DNA from: JADJEI01 sp035328465 | Lineage (GTDB): Bacteria > Bacteroidota > Ignavibacteria > Ignavibacteriales > Ignavibacteriaceae | Reading direction: 5' to 3' | NCBI GenBank assembly: GCA_035328465.1 | Contig: DAOLIQ010000027.1 | Coordinates: 1 to 34,284 of the forward strand | Length of the DNA stretch: 34,284 nucleotides | Part shown: positions 15,664 through 25,049 of the stretch, piece after piece | How the letters are laid out: every line of letters starts with the position of its first letter | Position numbering within the stretch: position 1 is the stretch's first letter | The notes under the pieces: model-generated | Told to the model about the DNA's origin: nothing | The model's database searches: none | Seen by the model: the letters and a program-made list of their open reading frames with translations, nothing else | Translations under genes and position numbers: made by a program

Positions 15664-18123
15664 AATTGATTGAGGATCAATGTCGTAAAGTATTCTCACA
15701 TCTTTGTAGCGAGATCGTTTGTTGAATTCCACTAATGAATTCAGGATTGCCGTGCGCAGTATTTTTCCGGCAGGATCTGTTTTACGAATGCTTTTAATTA
15801 CAAGTTGAAACCTGTACAACCCTTTTAATCTTGCAATCATTGCAGGTATTGGGTGAGTGATTTTTAACTGCCTGCTGTAGGCAATTAGATATTTGTAAAA
15901 ATCATTAATAGCACCTTCAGCTTTTTTTAAATCCATATCTTTAGTTTCAATCAAAGCAATTCTTGTAAAGGGTGGGTACCCAAGTTTTTCTCGATCAAAT
16001 ATTTCTCGTTCATAGAAACCTTTATAGTCAGTATGCAAAACTTTTTGAAGCGTAAAATTTTTTTCATTTTGAGTTTGGATTACAACTTCACCTTCAACCT
16101 TACTTCTTCCGGCTCTGCCCGCAACCTGAGTGAGCAATTGGAAAGTTCTTTCGTCGGCACGAAAATCAGGAAGCCACAAAGTTGTCTCTGCAGAAATTAC
16201 TCCCACTAATGTTACACGTGCAAAATCTAATCCTTTCGAAACCATTTGTGTACCAACAAGAATGTCAATTTCACCTTTGCTGAATTCAAGAAGAATTTTT
16301 CCTAAAGCATTTTTTTTAGAGATTGAATCAGAATCAACTCTTTTGATTTTTGCATTTGGGAAATAGAACTGCAGCTCGTCTTCTACTCTTTCCGTGCCAG
16401 CCCCAAAATATTTTAACGAAATTGAGCCGCAGTGCGTACAGGCAGGCGGTGTTTTCTTTTCCAAGCCGCAGTAGTGACATTGCAAAATATTTTTATTAAT
16501 ATGATAGACCATCGGGACTGAACAATTATCACATACTTCCAACTCGCCGCAGTCTTCGCAGTAAAGTTGAGTTGAGAAACCCCGTCTGTTTTGCAGAATA
16601 ATTACGCCTTCTTTTTTCTTCAACCTTTGTTCAATGTGATCGAGAAGAATTTTAGAGAAGACATTATCCATCTTTTTCTTTTTTCTTTCAACAGCTACAT
16701 TCACAAGTTTGATCGCAGGCATTTTTGCATCATCAATTCGTTCAGGCAATCCTACTAATTTAAACTTCCCAGTAATTGCATTATACATACTTTCGATGGA
16801 GGGAGTAGCAGAGCCTAATACAACAGGACAATTATTTATGCTTGCAAGAATAATGGCAGCATCCCGCGCGTTGTATCGTGGGATTAAATCTGTTTGTTTA
16901 TAGCTTGCATCGTGTTCTTCATCTACGCAAATCAATCCGATGTTTTTGAGCGGTGCAAACAATGCCGAACGAGCACCGACAACGACCCTGGATTTTCCCC
17001 TTAAAATTCTTCGCCACGAATCAAATCTTTCACCCAAAGACATTCTACTGTGAATTACCGATACGGTATCACCAAAATTATTAAACAGTCGAGAAGTCAT
17101 TTGCGGCGTAAGCGATATTTCGGGCACTAGTATCAGTACAGTTTTTTTTGCGGCAAGTGCAGTTTTTGTCAACTCAATATAAACTTGTGTTTTGCCGCTT
17201 CCTGTAACTCCATGAAGCAAGTAGGTTTTAAATTTTTCGGAATTAATTTCGGAACTGATTTCATTGACAATATCATATTGCTGATTGGTAAGTTTCAGTT
17301 TTGTATGTTCTTCCTTATAATACTCCGAATAAATGCGCTCTATTTCTTTATCGAAGACAGCGATAAGATTTTTTTCGACAAGTGAATCAACAGAAGATTT
17401 TGAGGCATCAGCTTTTTTAAGAGTTTCCTGCAAGGGTAGTGGTTTTCCTTTTGCAGATATTAATTCGAGAAGGATTTTTATTTGCTTTGGTGATCTGCTT
17501 TCAATTTCGGGCAAATAAGAGTAGATTTCAGCAAGCGGCAGATTCAGTTTGATGTACTTAACTGTCTTTTCTTTGACTCTTGCATTTTCCAATTCATCAA
17601 TAATAGTTATTGCTCCTGCGTTTTGAAGGGTTCGAAGGGACGAATAAATATTTTTTTTGTTTATCGATTTTTGAAGATAAGTCAAGCTAATTTCTTCACG
17701 CTCAGAAATTACTTTAAGTATTTTGGCTCGTGTAGAGTTTTTATTTTGTTCTTTCTCTAGAAGCTGGATAGTAAATTTCTTATCAATTAGAATTCTCTTT
17801 TTAGATTCAACCTCGGTACCCTGAGGAACAGCTAATCGCAGTGCTTCTCCTAGTGATGATAAATAATATTCTGAAAGCCATTCATAAAACTTCAATGACT
17901 TTTCATCAAATACAGGAAGTTCATCAAGTACATCTATTATCGGTTTTATGTTTTCAATCTTGTCTGCTGTTAATACTGCCTTAACGATAAATCCTGTTAT
18001 TGTTCTTTTACCAAATGGTGCGACTGCACGCACTCCAACCTGGATAAAATCTTCAAGCTCATCCGGTACGGAGTAGGTGAATGTATTTCTGAAAGGCAGG
18101 GGAAAAACTAATTCAACAAACAT
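15658..18123 (-). CDS. priA: Primosomal protein N', replication restart helicase
   Basis: This 821-residue superfamily 2 helicase reloads the replisome at stalled forks. The N-terminal 3'-DNA-binding domain opens with 'LVFPLPFRNTFTYSVP'. Walker A is 'GVTGSGKT' (305-312), the Walker B DEEH box is at 401-404, and 'GSATPS' lies near 437-442. Eight zinc-binding cysteines sit at 522, 525, 531, 534, 549, 552, 562 and 565. Motifs V and VI, 'GTQMVSKGLDFARV' and 'QVAGRAGRS', follow. The C-terminal end 'DIDPQSIM' is standard, and the stop TAG lies inside the inverted repeat. Start ATG overlaps the upstream lipoprotein stop as TAATG, so the two are translationally coupled. Confidence 0.97.
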   Translation of the reverse strand: MFVELVFPLPFRNTFTYSVPDELEDFIQVGVRAVAPFGKRTITGFIVKAVLTADKIENIKPIIDVLDELPVFDEKSLKFYEWLSEYYLSSLGEALRLAVPQGTEVESKKRILIDKKFTIQLLEKEQNKNSTRAKILKVISEREEISLTYLQKSINKKNIYSSLRTLQNAGAITIIDELENARVKEKTVKYIKLNLPLAEIYSYLPEIESRSPKQIKILLELISAKGKPLPLQETLKKADASKSSVDSLVEKNLIAVFDKEIERIYSEYYKEEHTKLKLTNQQYDIVNEISSEINSEKFKTYLLHGVTGSGKTQVYIELTKTALAAKKTVLILVPEISLTPQMTSRLFNNFGDTVSVIHSRMSLGERFDSWRRILRGKSRVVVGARSALFAPLKNIGLICVDEEHDASYKQTDLIPRYNARDAAIILASINNCPVVLGSATPSIESMYNAITGKFKLVGLPERIDDAKMPAIKLVNVAVERKKKKMDNVFSKILLDHIEQRLKKKEGVIILQNRRGFSTQLYCEDCGELEVCDNCSVPMVYHINKNILQCHYCGLEKKTPPACTHCGSISLKYFGAGTERVEDELQFYFPNAKIKRVDSDSISKKNALGKILLEFSKGEIDILVGTQMVSKGLDFARVTLVGVISAETTLWLPDFRADERTFQLLTQVAGRAGRSKVEGEVVIQTQNEKNFTLQKVLHTDYKGFYEREIFDREKLGYPPFTRIALIETKDMDLKKAEGAINDFYKYLIAYSRQLKITHPIPAMIARLKGLYRFQLVIKSIRKTDPAGKILRTAILNSLVEFNKRSRYKDVRILYDIDPQSIM

Positions 18124-18668
18124 TATTTTTTCGTTGGATAGAAAGGTGCCAGTTCACGGTAACTTCCTTCTTCAAATGGATTACTTAGCATTTCAAACTG
18201 TAGTGTTTTAAATGATTTATCCCAGACAATTCTTTTGTACTGATCTGTGATAAATATTTGTCCGTTCGTTGAGACAATTGAATCTGAAGGTTCGAAAGTA
18301 ATATAATAGAATCCATCAGCATACACCATCCCTTCAACTTTGCCAATTTCATCAAAGCGGTACGCTCCTTTTCCATTTAATTTCCCATCCTCCACAAATA
18401 AATCGCGGGAAGAAATAAACTTTCCTTCATTATTCATATCATCAATAAATTGCTGACTTCCAAGTATAGTTTCAAATAGTGCCGTTTTGTCTTCTTCAAA
18501 TGCTTCATCAGTTTCTGCATCAGATCGGATATCATTGATTTGAATTTTCACCTCACCGCTGTTTTCTGTAAACATGGTTACTTCGTAGGATACAGTGTTG
18601 AATTGAAGACAGCCGGAAAATATTGTACTGCTAATTATTATTGAAATTAAAATTAAAGAGTGTTTCAT
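18123..18668 (-). CDS. Putative lipoprotein of unknown function
   Basis: I start at the ATG at 18666-18668 (181 residues) because it puts a signal peptide 'MKHSLILISIIISSTIFSGC' at the N-terminus with a lipobox ending at C20; an upstream in-frame start at 18701 would add 11 polar residues in front of it. The mature part begins 'LQFNTVSYEVTMFTENSGE' and is acidic and mainly beta. I recognise no domain. Its TAA overlaps the priA ATG by one base, which suggests co-translation with the helicase, but a shared function is not evident. Confidence 0.75.
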   Translation of the reverse strand: MKHSLILISIIISSTIFSGCLQFNTVSYEVTMFTENSGEVKIQINDIRSDAETDEAFEEDKTALFETILGSQQFIDDMNNEGKFISSRDLFVEDGKLNGKGAYRFDEIGKVEGMVYADGFYYITFEPSDSIVSTNGQIFITDQYKRIVWDKSFKTLQFEMLSNPFEEGSYRELAPFYPTKK

Positions 18669-18796
18669 ATAATTTCCTTTTGATAAGAGTTTAGTTTTCA
18701 TTTATTCAAATATCAGAATATTCGAAATAGAATTATATTTTATTTTATGCTTTCAGAAACGCAGCAAGTTACAATTTTACAATTTAGAGAATTACA

Positions 18797-19840
18797 TTAA
18801 ATTACACCATTTTCCAAAAGCGTAATAGTTTGCTCATTTGTATTTAGTTTTACATTGATTCCGACTGGCAAGGTAAATTTATCTTTCACGTGTCCGAATG
18901 ACATTCCATAAACCACTGGTATTTTCAAATTGCTAAATCTATCCTGCAGGACTTCCATCAAATTAAAGGATTTTTCAAAGGAAGGGTTATCTAATTTTGA
19001 TTCACAATTCCTAAATATTCCCATTGCTACACCTGCGGCATTATCAAACTTTCCTGCTTGAATCATTTGAGTCAGCATTCTATCGATGCGGTAAGGCTCT
19101 TCTCCGATTTCTTCAAGAAATATTATTTTATTTTTTGTTTCGATGTCGAACTCAGTCCCGATAAGTGAAACAACAATGGAAAGATTTCCGCCTATTAAAA
19201 TCCCCTTCCCTTCTCCATTCGCTAAAGTTGTGACTCCATAAATATTTTCATCTTCGCTGCTTGCTGAATTTATGAGTACAGTATCTTTTTGAGGATTGAG
19301 TAATACTTTATCGAAATATTCTTTTGTAAAATCATTAAATGTTGAAGTGGCAACAGGACCGTGAAATGTTATCAAGCCTGTTTTCTTGTATATCCCGAGA
19401 TGAAGAGCTGTGGCATCGCTGTAACCGATAATTGCTTTTGGGTTGGACTTTATAACTTCATAATCTAACAAAGGCAGAATACGTGCACAGCCATAGCCGC
19501 CGCGAGCGCAAATAATTCCATTAACATCCTCCCGTTTAAACATATCCATCAAGTCATTTGCACGTTCTGCATCAGTTGCAGAAAAATATCCATTTTGTAA
19601 CAGCAGTTTACTCGAATAAACAACATTGAAACCAAGCTGCTGAAGATTATCAATTGATTGTTGAAGCTCCTCTTCAGTTATGTAACTGCCGGGAGTAACG
19701 AGAGCAAGAGTATCGCCTTTACTTAATTTCGCAGGCTTGATGATAGGGTATGTACCTACCTCCTTTAAAAAGGAATTTCCAATAAGCGGAACTGTAAAAA
19801 CGGCAGCAACAGACTTTTTCAGAAAATTTTTTCTGTTCAT
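18797..19840 (-). CDS. S66 family LD-carboxypeptidase (LdcA-like)
   Basis: S66 peptidases cut the bond between meso-diaminopimelate (or lysine) and D-Ala in tetrapeptide muropeptides during wall recycling. The catalytic triad is visible as S141 in 'IIGYSDATALH', E243 in 'IIFLEEIGEEPYRIDRML' and H317 in 'FGHVKDKFTLPVG'. The 'CARGGYGCARILPLLDY' block is also typical. I use the ATG at 19838-19840 (347 residues) because a purine-rich AGAGAAGGGA precedes it; a TTG nine codons upstream is less likely. The N-terminus 'MNRKNFLKKSVAAVFTVPLI' looks like an export signal, so this form is probably periplasmic, unlike cytoplasmic E. coli LdcA. Confidence 0.88.
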   Translation of the reverse strand: MNRKNFLKKSVAAVFTVPLIGNSFLKEVGTYPIIKPAKLSKGDTLALVTPGSYITEEELQQSIDNLQQLGFNVVYSSKLLLQNGYFSATDAERANDLMDMFKREDVNGIICARGGYGCARILPLLDYEVIKSNPKAIIGYSDATALHLGIYKKTGLITFHGPVATSTFNDFTKEYFDKVLLNPQKDTVLINSASSEDENIYGVTTLANGEGKGILIGGNLSIVVSLIGTEFDIETKNKIIFLEEIGEEPYRIDRMLTQMIQAGKFDNAAGVAMGIFRNCESKLDNPSFEKSFNLMEVLQDRFSNLKIPVVYGMSFGHVKDKFTLPVGINVKLNTNEQTITLLENGVI

Positions 19841-19907
19841 TCCCTTCTCTTTAGAATTTATTTCCAATTAATTTATCAGAACAGAAATTAGAAAATATTA
19901 TAAAGTA

Positions 19908-21341
19908 TTACTTGCCAAATTGTATCAGTAACAAAACAATAGTTGCTGCACTTGCTACTATACCTAAATAAGTTCCAAACCGCGATACATAATAATTGAA
20001 AGAATGTACAGGAACACGGGGTATATAAATAAAATCACCCTCCTCAATATTGTATATATCTTCTGTAATCGGCAGCCATTCTCTGCTGTTGGCTTTAATG
20101 AGCATTACTTCATCATCAGCGTATTCACCAAGTCCGCCAGCTTTATCAACATAGAAATTATAATCTGCATCAGGAATAAAAGGAATTTTCCCCGGGTTAG
20201 GAACTTGTCCAAATACGTACACGTTGTGATCCTGCTGCGGGATAAAAATAACATCACCATCCTTGACTAAAAATTTTGATTCAGGAGAGCTTTCTTCATA
20301 AACTTTATTGAAATCTATAGCAGCACCCTCGGTAAGCACTCTTAATTCATCCTCGAGATAAAAATATGTTGTATCAACTTCCGTAAGATTAGACATACGA
20401 ACCATCATCTTGGATTGTAAATCAACCAAGGCGTTAAAGACTTTTTGCTGATTTTCTGTGTAGAAATCTTCAGTCTTGAATCCATATAACTTTTGCATAA
20501 GAAATGTTATACTGTTTCCTGTAAATAACTTTGCTCTATTTAATGAAGCACTGTTTGTTAATCCCCCTGCCTCTTCAATAATTTGCCTCAGGGGTAAACC
20601 AGTTTTATTAATTGGGATTAACCCGGGTGAATTTACCTCACCAAGAACGAGAACATTAAAATCTCTACGCTGCGTTTCATCAGAGTAAATAACAATATGA
20701 TCGCCTCGTTGTAATGGGTAATCGAGGTTCATTCCGGTATCAATTTTTTGTAATTCTGTTCCATCATAAGAAAGCCGGCGAATTTCATAACGGAGTACTT
20801 TATCGTATGCTTTGTTTAATCCAAGGGCAAGTTCAATAGCGTCAGAAATTTTATCCCCGTCAACAAAAGGATATTTGCCTGGTTTATTTACTGCACCGCT
20901 AATTGAAAAATAATTTGTTTCAAGATCCATTGGTTCGAATAACAGCACATCATCATTCTTGAGGTAGGGGTTATTGATAAAATCTCCGTTTACTCTGAAC
21001 TTTAATAAATCAAGCTTCAATACTTCCCCGTTCACTCGTTTTAAAGTAATATTTCTAAGTGAATAATTTTCAAGTTCCTTCTTCAACTTTAATATCTCTT
21101 CAGGGTCGTTTGTAATTCGCAGTGACTTTTCTTTTGCTTCATTATAAATTCTTGTAACGAAGGCATCAACACGCTCGGTGATTAATGCAGGGAAAGATCC
21201 AGTGACCAAAAAACTTCCTCCGATCGACACATTTAAAGATGAATTATTCAAAAATAAATTTGAATTATCGTTTGTGGAAATCTGAGCATAAGAAATGTTT
21301 ATAATAGAAATGAATAAAAAAGTTTTAAGAAGAATTTTCAT
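19908..21341 (-). CDS. SLBB-domain polysaccharide export-type protein
   Basis: This 477-residue protein has a signal peptide (to about residue 19), an N-terminal segment with 'VTGSFPALITERVDAFVTR', and three SLBB-like domains near 145-220 ('FSISGAVNKPGKYPF'), 230-275 ('VLGEVNSPGLIPI', 'IEEAGGLTNSASLNRAKLF') and 374-442 ('VYVFGQVPNPGKIPFI', 'VDKAGGLGEYADDEVMLIK'). A hydrophobic helix ends the protein (about 457-474). SLBB domains line export channels of the Wza/OPX class. Here the C-terminal anchor and multiple SLBB domains suggest a periplasmic-to-outer-membrane conduit part. It is 21 bases after rmlB, so it shares that operon and probably exports a dTDP-sugar-based polysaccharide. Confidence 0.8.
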   Translation of the reverse strand: MKILLKTFLFISIINISYAQISTNDNSNLFLNNSSLNVSIGGSFLVTGSFPALITERVDAFVTRIYNEAKEKSLRITNDPEEILKLKKELENYSLRNITLKRVNGEVLKLDLLKFRVNGDFINNPYLKNDDVLLFEPMDLETNYFSISGAVNKPGKYPFVDGDKISDAIELALGLNKAYDKVLRYEIRRLSYDGTELQKIDTGMNLDYPLQRGDHIVIYSDETQRRDFNVLVLGEVNSPGLIPINKTGLPLRQIIEEAGGLTNSASLNRAKLFTGNSITFLMQKLYGFKTEDFYTENQQKVFNALVDLQSKMMVRMSNLTEVDTTYFYLEDELRVLTEGAAIDFNKVYEESSPESKFLVKDGDVIFIPQQDHNVYVFGQVPNPGKIPFIPDADYNFYVDKAGGLGEYADDEVMLIKANSREWLPITEDIYNIEEGDFIYIPRVPVHSFNYYVSRFGTYLGIVASAATIVLLLIQFGK

Positions 21342-21362
21342 TTAAGTCTCTGATTTAAGTGT

Positions 21363-22379
21363 CTAATTAATATTTTCATACTGTAGTGAATAATATTTTC
21401 TGTATTCGCCGTTGATAATGCGTTCCCACCATATTTTATTTTCGAGATACCAATCGATTGTTTCGCTGATTGCAGTTTCAAAAGAAAATGCAGGTGTCCA
21501 GCCAAGCTGTGTCTTCATTTTAGTTGAATCAATCGCATAACGTCTGTCGTGCCCGGGACGATCTTTTACGAATTGAATAAGCTCCTCCGATTTATTTAAT
21601 TTTTTCAAAATTAATTTAACAATTTCAATGTTAGTCTTTTCATTATTTGAACCAATGTTATAAACTTCTCCAACATTTCCAAATTCAAATACTTTTCTGA
21701 TTGCAATATTATGATCAACAACATAAATCCAATCCCGCACATTCATCCCATCACCATAAACAGGCAGCTTTTTGTTATTGAGCGCATTGATGATCATCAG
21801 CGGAATTAATTTTTCAGGGAATTGATAGTATCCGTAATTATTAGAACAACGAGTGATCACAACCGGTAACCCAAAGGTATGATAAAATGATAACGCCATC
21901 ATATCTGCCGAAGCCTTGCTTGAACTATAAGGACTGTTTGGTGAGAGATTGCTTGACTCTGTAAAATAGCCTTCAGCACCAAGACTGCCGTAAACCTCAT
22001 CTGTGGAGACCTGAAGAAATTTTTCAACTTCAAATCGTTTTGCATTTTCAAGAAGTACGTTTGTTCCTATTACATTAGTCTGGAAAAATATTTTCGAACC
22101 AAGAATACTTCTATCAACATGTGACTCGGCAGCAAAATTTATTACAAACTTAATCTTATACTTTTCAAATATATATCTAACAAGGTCGCTATTACAGATA
22201 TCGCCTTTTATGAAGTGATAATTCTTATTCGTCTCCACTAATTTTAAGTTTTCAAGATTTCCGGCATAGGTCAGCTTATCAAGATTTATAATATTGTACT
22301 CATCAGTATCGTTTAGAATATAATTGAGAAAATTACTTCCGATAAATCCAGCTCCGCCTGTTACTAATAAATTTTTCAT
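21363..22379 (-). CDS. rmlB: dTDP-glucose 4,6-dehydratase
   Basis: This 338-residue extended SDR enzyme converts dTDP-glucose to dTDP-4-keto-6-deoxyglucose, the second step of dTDP-rhamnose and related sugar synthesis. It shows the NAD-binding 'GGAGFIG' (8-14), the active-site triplet T126-D127-E128 in 'QVSTDEVYG', Y151 and K155 in 'YSSSK', 'FPEKLIPLMI', 'NVRDWIYVVDH' and 'DRPGHDRRYAID'. The last two are highly specific for RmlB. The usual NNYGPYQ reads NNYGYYQ here. It lies 6 bases after a small outer-membrane-type gene and 21 bases before the SLBB gene. The symbol rfbB is equivalent. Confidence 0.95.
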   Translation of the reverse strand: MKNLLVTGGAGFIGSNFLNYILNDTDEYNIINLDKLTYAGNLENLKLVETNKNYHFIKGDICNSDLVRYIFEKYKIKFVINFAAESHVDRSILGSKIFFQTNVIGTNVLLENAKRFEVEKFLQVSTDEVYGSLGAEGYFTESSNLSPNSPYSSSKASADMMALSFYHTFGLPVVITRCSNNYGYYQFPEKLIPLMIINALNNKKLPVYGDGMNVRDWIYVVDHNIAIRKVFEFGNVGEVYNIGSNNEKTNIEIVKLILKKLNKSEELIQFVKDRPGHDRRYAIDSTKMKTQLGWTPAFSFETAISETIDWYLENKIWWERIINGEYRKYYSLQYENIN

Positions 22380-22385
22380 AAAGTT

Positions 22386-23117
22386 TTAATAAGAAAAAAG
22401 TCCAAGGAATATTCCCGCCTGAATGTATAGATGATTGCCGTTTATGTCCGATGGAACATCTGAAAGTTCCAATCCATTTTCAACTTCCCAGGTATCGCCA
22501 AGTGTAAAAGAATAACCGGCACCAAGTCTTACTGCCGCCAGATAATAAATTGGAATTTCTATGTTGATAGTTGGATTTAGCATAAAAAAATTATTTACTA
22601 ACCTTCGGCTGTAGTTTGATGAAGAAGAAGTACTACTGATTTCATTTATAATCTCGCCCCAAGAAAATACTCCGCTATTTTTGAACAACTCAATCTGGTA
22701 GCTTCCGCCTCCAAGCAAAAAGCCAAGTGAAACTCCAAAGTTCTTAATAAAAGGTAAAGTGTATTCAATAGAAACACCGCCGCCGCCGATGGAAACAATT
22801 GACTCTCGTTTTTCATTTCCAATCACAGTTTCTTCGGAAGTTGAGCCGCCGAACCCCATTCCACCAATTCGTAAATTGGGGATAAACCCGATATAAACGA
22901 AACCAGAACCGCCGGAACTATAAAATCCTGAATTTGTTAGTTCGGGAAAGTTTGCCGATAGCAAAGCTTCATTCAAAGAATTAGTATTAACAAAATTCCA
23001 CGTAGCAAGGTAACCCCCGCCTACGCCAAATGGTGCGTCAAACATTTTGCTTCCTTGAGCTTTCAATAGAGTGATCGGGAGCAAAAATAACAATATCAAT
23101 AGTAATGATTTCTTCAT
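22386..23117 (-). CDS. Putative outer-membrane beta-barrel protein
   Basis: I place the start at the ATG 23115-23117 (243 residues) because it opens a clean signal peptide 'MKKSLLLILLFLLPITLLKA'; an upstream TTG at 23168 would add 17 residues. The mature part is rich in Gly, Ser and aromatics, with strands like 'VYIGFIPNLRIGGMGFGGS', 'GGGGVSIEYTLPF' and 'VRLGAGYSFTLGD', and ends in 'IFLGLFSY', as in small barrels. I know of no named family. It heads the rmlB-SLBB run and so may be envelope-linked. The function is unknown. Confidence 0.65.
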   Translation of the reverse strand: MKKSLLLILLFLLPITLLKAQGSKMFDAPFGVGGGYLATWNFVNTNSLNEALLSANFPELTNSGFYSSGGSGFVYIGFIPNLRIGGMGFGGSTSEETVIGNEKRESIVSIGGGGVSIEYTLPFIKNFGVSLGFLLGGGSYQIELFKNSGVFSWGEIINEISSTSSSSNYSRRLVNNFFMLNPTINIEIPIYYLAAVRLGAGYSFTLGDTWEVENGLELSDVPSDINGNHLYIQAGIFLGLFSY

Positions 23118-23234
23118 AATCTTTCTTAAGTTATTGATAAATTTACCAAAGCACTTTAGAAATTCCAATTCTATCCTTTTGGTATTTCAATAATTGTTTT
23201 AAAGATTTTAGACTTAATTGAATTTAGAATAACT

Positions 23235-24125
23235 TTGAAAATATTAATCACCGGCGGCAGCGGATTACTTGGTCAGTATCTGAATAAATCTCTTTCCCTC
23301 AAAAATGAGATTCTCACAATCTATAATTCGAAAACAGGAAATTGTACTGATTATAATTCAGTACGGGGAAATATAATTAATAAAAAATTCATTTATGAAA
23401 TTTTCAAAAAATTCAAACCGCAAATAGTAATTCACACCGCTGCAATCACTAATCCTATCTTAACCGAACAACATAAGTCTGCAGATTACGAGCAAGTGAA
23501 TGTTTATGCAACTGAAAGGATCGCTCAGCTATGCGCTGAGTTTAATTCAAAATTAATTTATACATCCACAGATCTTGTTTATTCAGGTAATGAAGGGTCA
23601 ATGCTGAAAGAGGATGCTGAACTTCGACCAATATCTGTTTATGCTGAAACAAAATTAAATGGTGAAAAAAAAATTCAAATTACTTTTGATAATTATATCA
23701 TCCTTCGAACAGCACTTCTATTCGGGTTCGGGTTAAATCATTCAAAAAGTTTTTTTGATAAAATGTTCGATAATCTTTCACAAAATATTCCCATAAATTT
23801 ATTTAAAGATCAGTTTCGCACTCCATTAAGCCTATTTGAAGCTGCGAGGATGATCTCTGAAATTGTTGAACTTAATATTAAATCAGAAACAATAAACTTT
23901 GCCGGGCTAAATCGAATCAGCCGTTTTGAGCTTGGAGAATTACTTTGTGAAGCAAGTGGTTTTAATAAAAATCTTTTGAAGGTGATATCAATGAAAGAAA
24001 TTCCAAATTATCCGCAAGTAATAGACGTTTCATTAAACACCGATAAACTTAAATCGCTTGGTATCAAATCAAAGTCTATTGAGGAATGTCTAACGGAGAT
24101 GATATCGGAGCGGCTAAATAGTTGA
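23235..24125 (+). CDS. RmlD-like SDR sugar-nucleotide reductase
   Basis: The 296-residue protein has the SDR dinucleotide motif 'GGSGLLG' (7-13), 'STDLVYSG' (S111-T112-D113), and the YxxxK pair Y136/K140 in 'SVYAETKLNGE'. The C-terminal half carries 'FKDQFRTPLSLFEAARMI' and 'INFAGLNRISRFELGELL', as in RmlD and MAT2B. RmlD reduces dTDP-4-ketorhamnose to dTDP-rhamnose. The divergent rmlB makes this role plausible, but rmlA and rmlC are not in the window, and other dTDP-sugar or non-sugar reductases of this fold cannot be excluded. The start codon is TTG at 23235, since no ATG precedes the Rossmann motif. Confidence 0.75.
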   Translation: MKILITGGSGLLGQYLNKSLSLKNEILTIYNSKTGNCTDYNSVRGNIINKKFIYEIFKKFKPQIVIHTAAITNPILTEQHKSADYEQVNVYATERIAQLCAEFNSKLIYTSTDLVYSGNEGSMLKEDAELRPISVYAETKLNGEKKIQITFDNYIILRTALLFGFGLNHSKSFFDKMFDNLSQNIPINLFKDQFRTPLSLFEAARMISEIVELNIKSETINFAGLNRISRFELGELLCEASGFNKNLLKVISMKEIPNYPQVIDVSLNTDKLKSLGIKSKSIEECLTEMISERLNS

Positions 24126-24138
24126 GATGATAAGTAAG

Positions 24139-25014
24139 TTATTTCACACCGGCAGAGTTTACATCAATTGATCGAACGACTATAATACCTGTGTGCTTCT
24201 TAACTTTTTTAATGTATTCCGAGATCGGAAATTCAGAAATTTGAACTTTAGAGCCGACAACTGGGGCGTGAAGTAAATGAATTTTACCATCCCCCATTCT
24301 GATTGCAAGTCCAACATGACCGATATCCAAGCCTTCAATATTGGTAGTGAAAGCAATGATATCGCCGTCATTTATTTTTTCATCCGCTTCCATAACCGAG
24401 TTCCTTGGAATGAAATAATAAAAACGTTTGCCGATTTGTTCTTCCTGAATTTTTATTAACGAAATAAATTCTTCGTTGTCTTTCAATTGAGAATAGCTGT
24501 TTGGATGAGTTGACATATAATTTACATCAAATGAAATGGGTTCACCGCCAATTTCCTTAGTCATATCAATTACAATATTTTTTTCAGCGTTGTTGTAAAT
24601 CCAATCAGAAAAATAATGCAGGCGCGAGGGGTACTGATTTATTTCGCCATTCCTGTAACGAATGAATTGTAATTCTGCAAGATAATCTTCAAATGTAGTT
24701 TTGTCTTTTTGAATACATCTTGAAATTGCAATAACGTTTTCGATGAATGTTGTACAATCAAACGCAGATAAATTGATCACCAAATTTTCATCACTTGAGC
24801 TTTCGAGAGTTGAGGCTTTATAATCAGTGCCGAGAAATGATTTTGCTACTTCGATTATTATTTCGTTGATCGGTTTTTGAGAAAGAGATTTTTCTAAGGC
24901 GAGACTGAATTTAGAATTACAAACCTCAACATCGAATTCAGAAAATACCTGCGCCGATAAATTAACCGAAATAAATAATAAAAATATTAACAACGGAACC
25001 TTAGTAAATTTCAT
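24139..25014 (-). CDS. DUF1460 amidase-like protein (NlpC/P60-type fold)
   Basis: I start at the ATG at 25012-25014 (291 residues), which puts the signal peptide 'MKFTKVPLLIFLLFISVNLS' at the N-terminus; the in-frame TTG 13 codons upstream overlaps dnaB. DUF1460 (PF07313) members are N-acetylmuramoyl-L-alanine amidase-like hydrolases with a papain-like fold. The likely nucleophile is C87 in 'SAFDCTTFIENVIAIS', and the His partner is in 'GLDIGHVGLAIR'. 'RLHYFSDWIYNN' and 'DGDIIAFTT' are also typical. The family acts on peptidoglycan fragments in Bacteroidota. It converges on the RmlD-like gene with 13 bases between. Confidence 0.85.
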   Translation of the reverse strand: MKFTKVPLLIFLLFISVNLSAQVFSEFDVEVCNSKFSLALEKSLSQKPINEIIIEVAKSFLGTDYKASTLESSSDENLVINLSAFDCTTFIENVIAISRCIQKDKTTFEDYLAELQFIRYRNGEINQYPSRLHYFSDWIYNNAEKNIVIDMTKEIGGEPISFDVNYMSTHPNSYSQLKDNEEFISLIKIQEEQIGKRFYYFIPRNSVMEADEKINDGDIIAFTTNIEGLDIGHVGLAIRMGDGKIHLLHAPVVGSKVQISEFPISEYIKKVKKHTGIIVVRSIDVNSAGVK

Positions 25015-25049
25015 TTTCTTACATCGTTGTTCGGACAATAGATTTTCCG

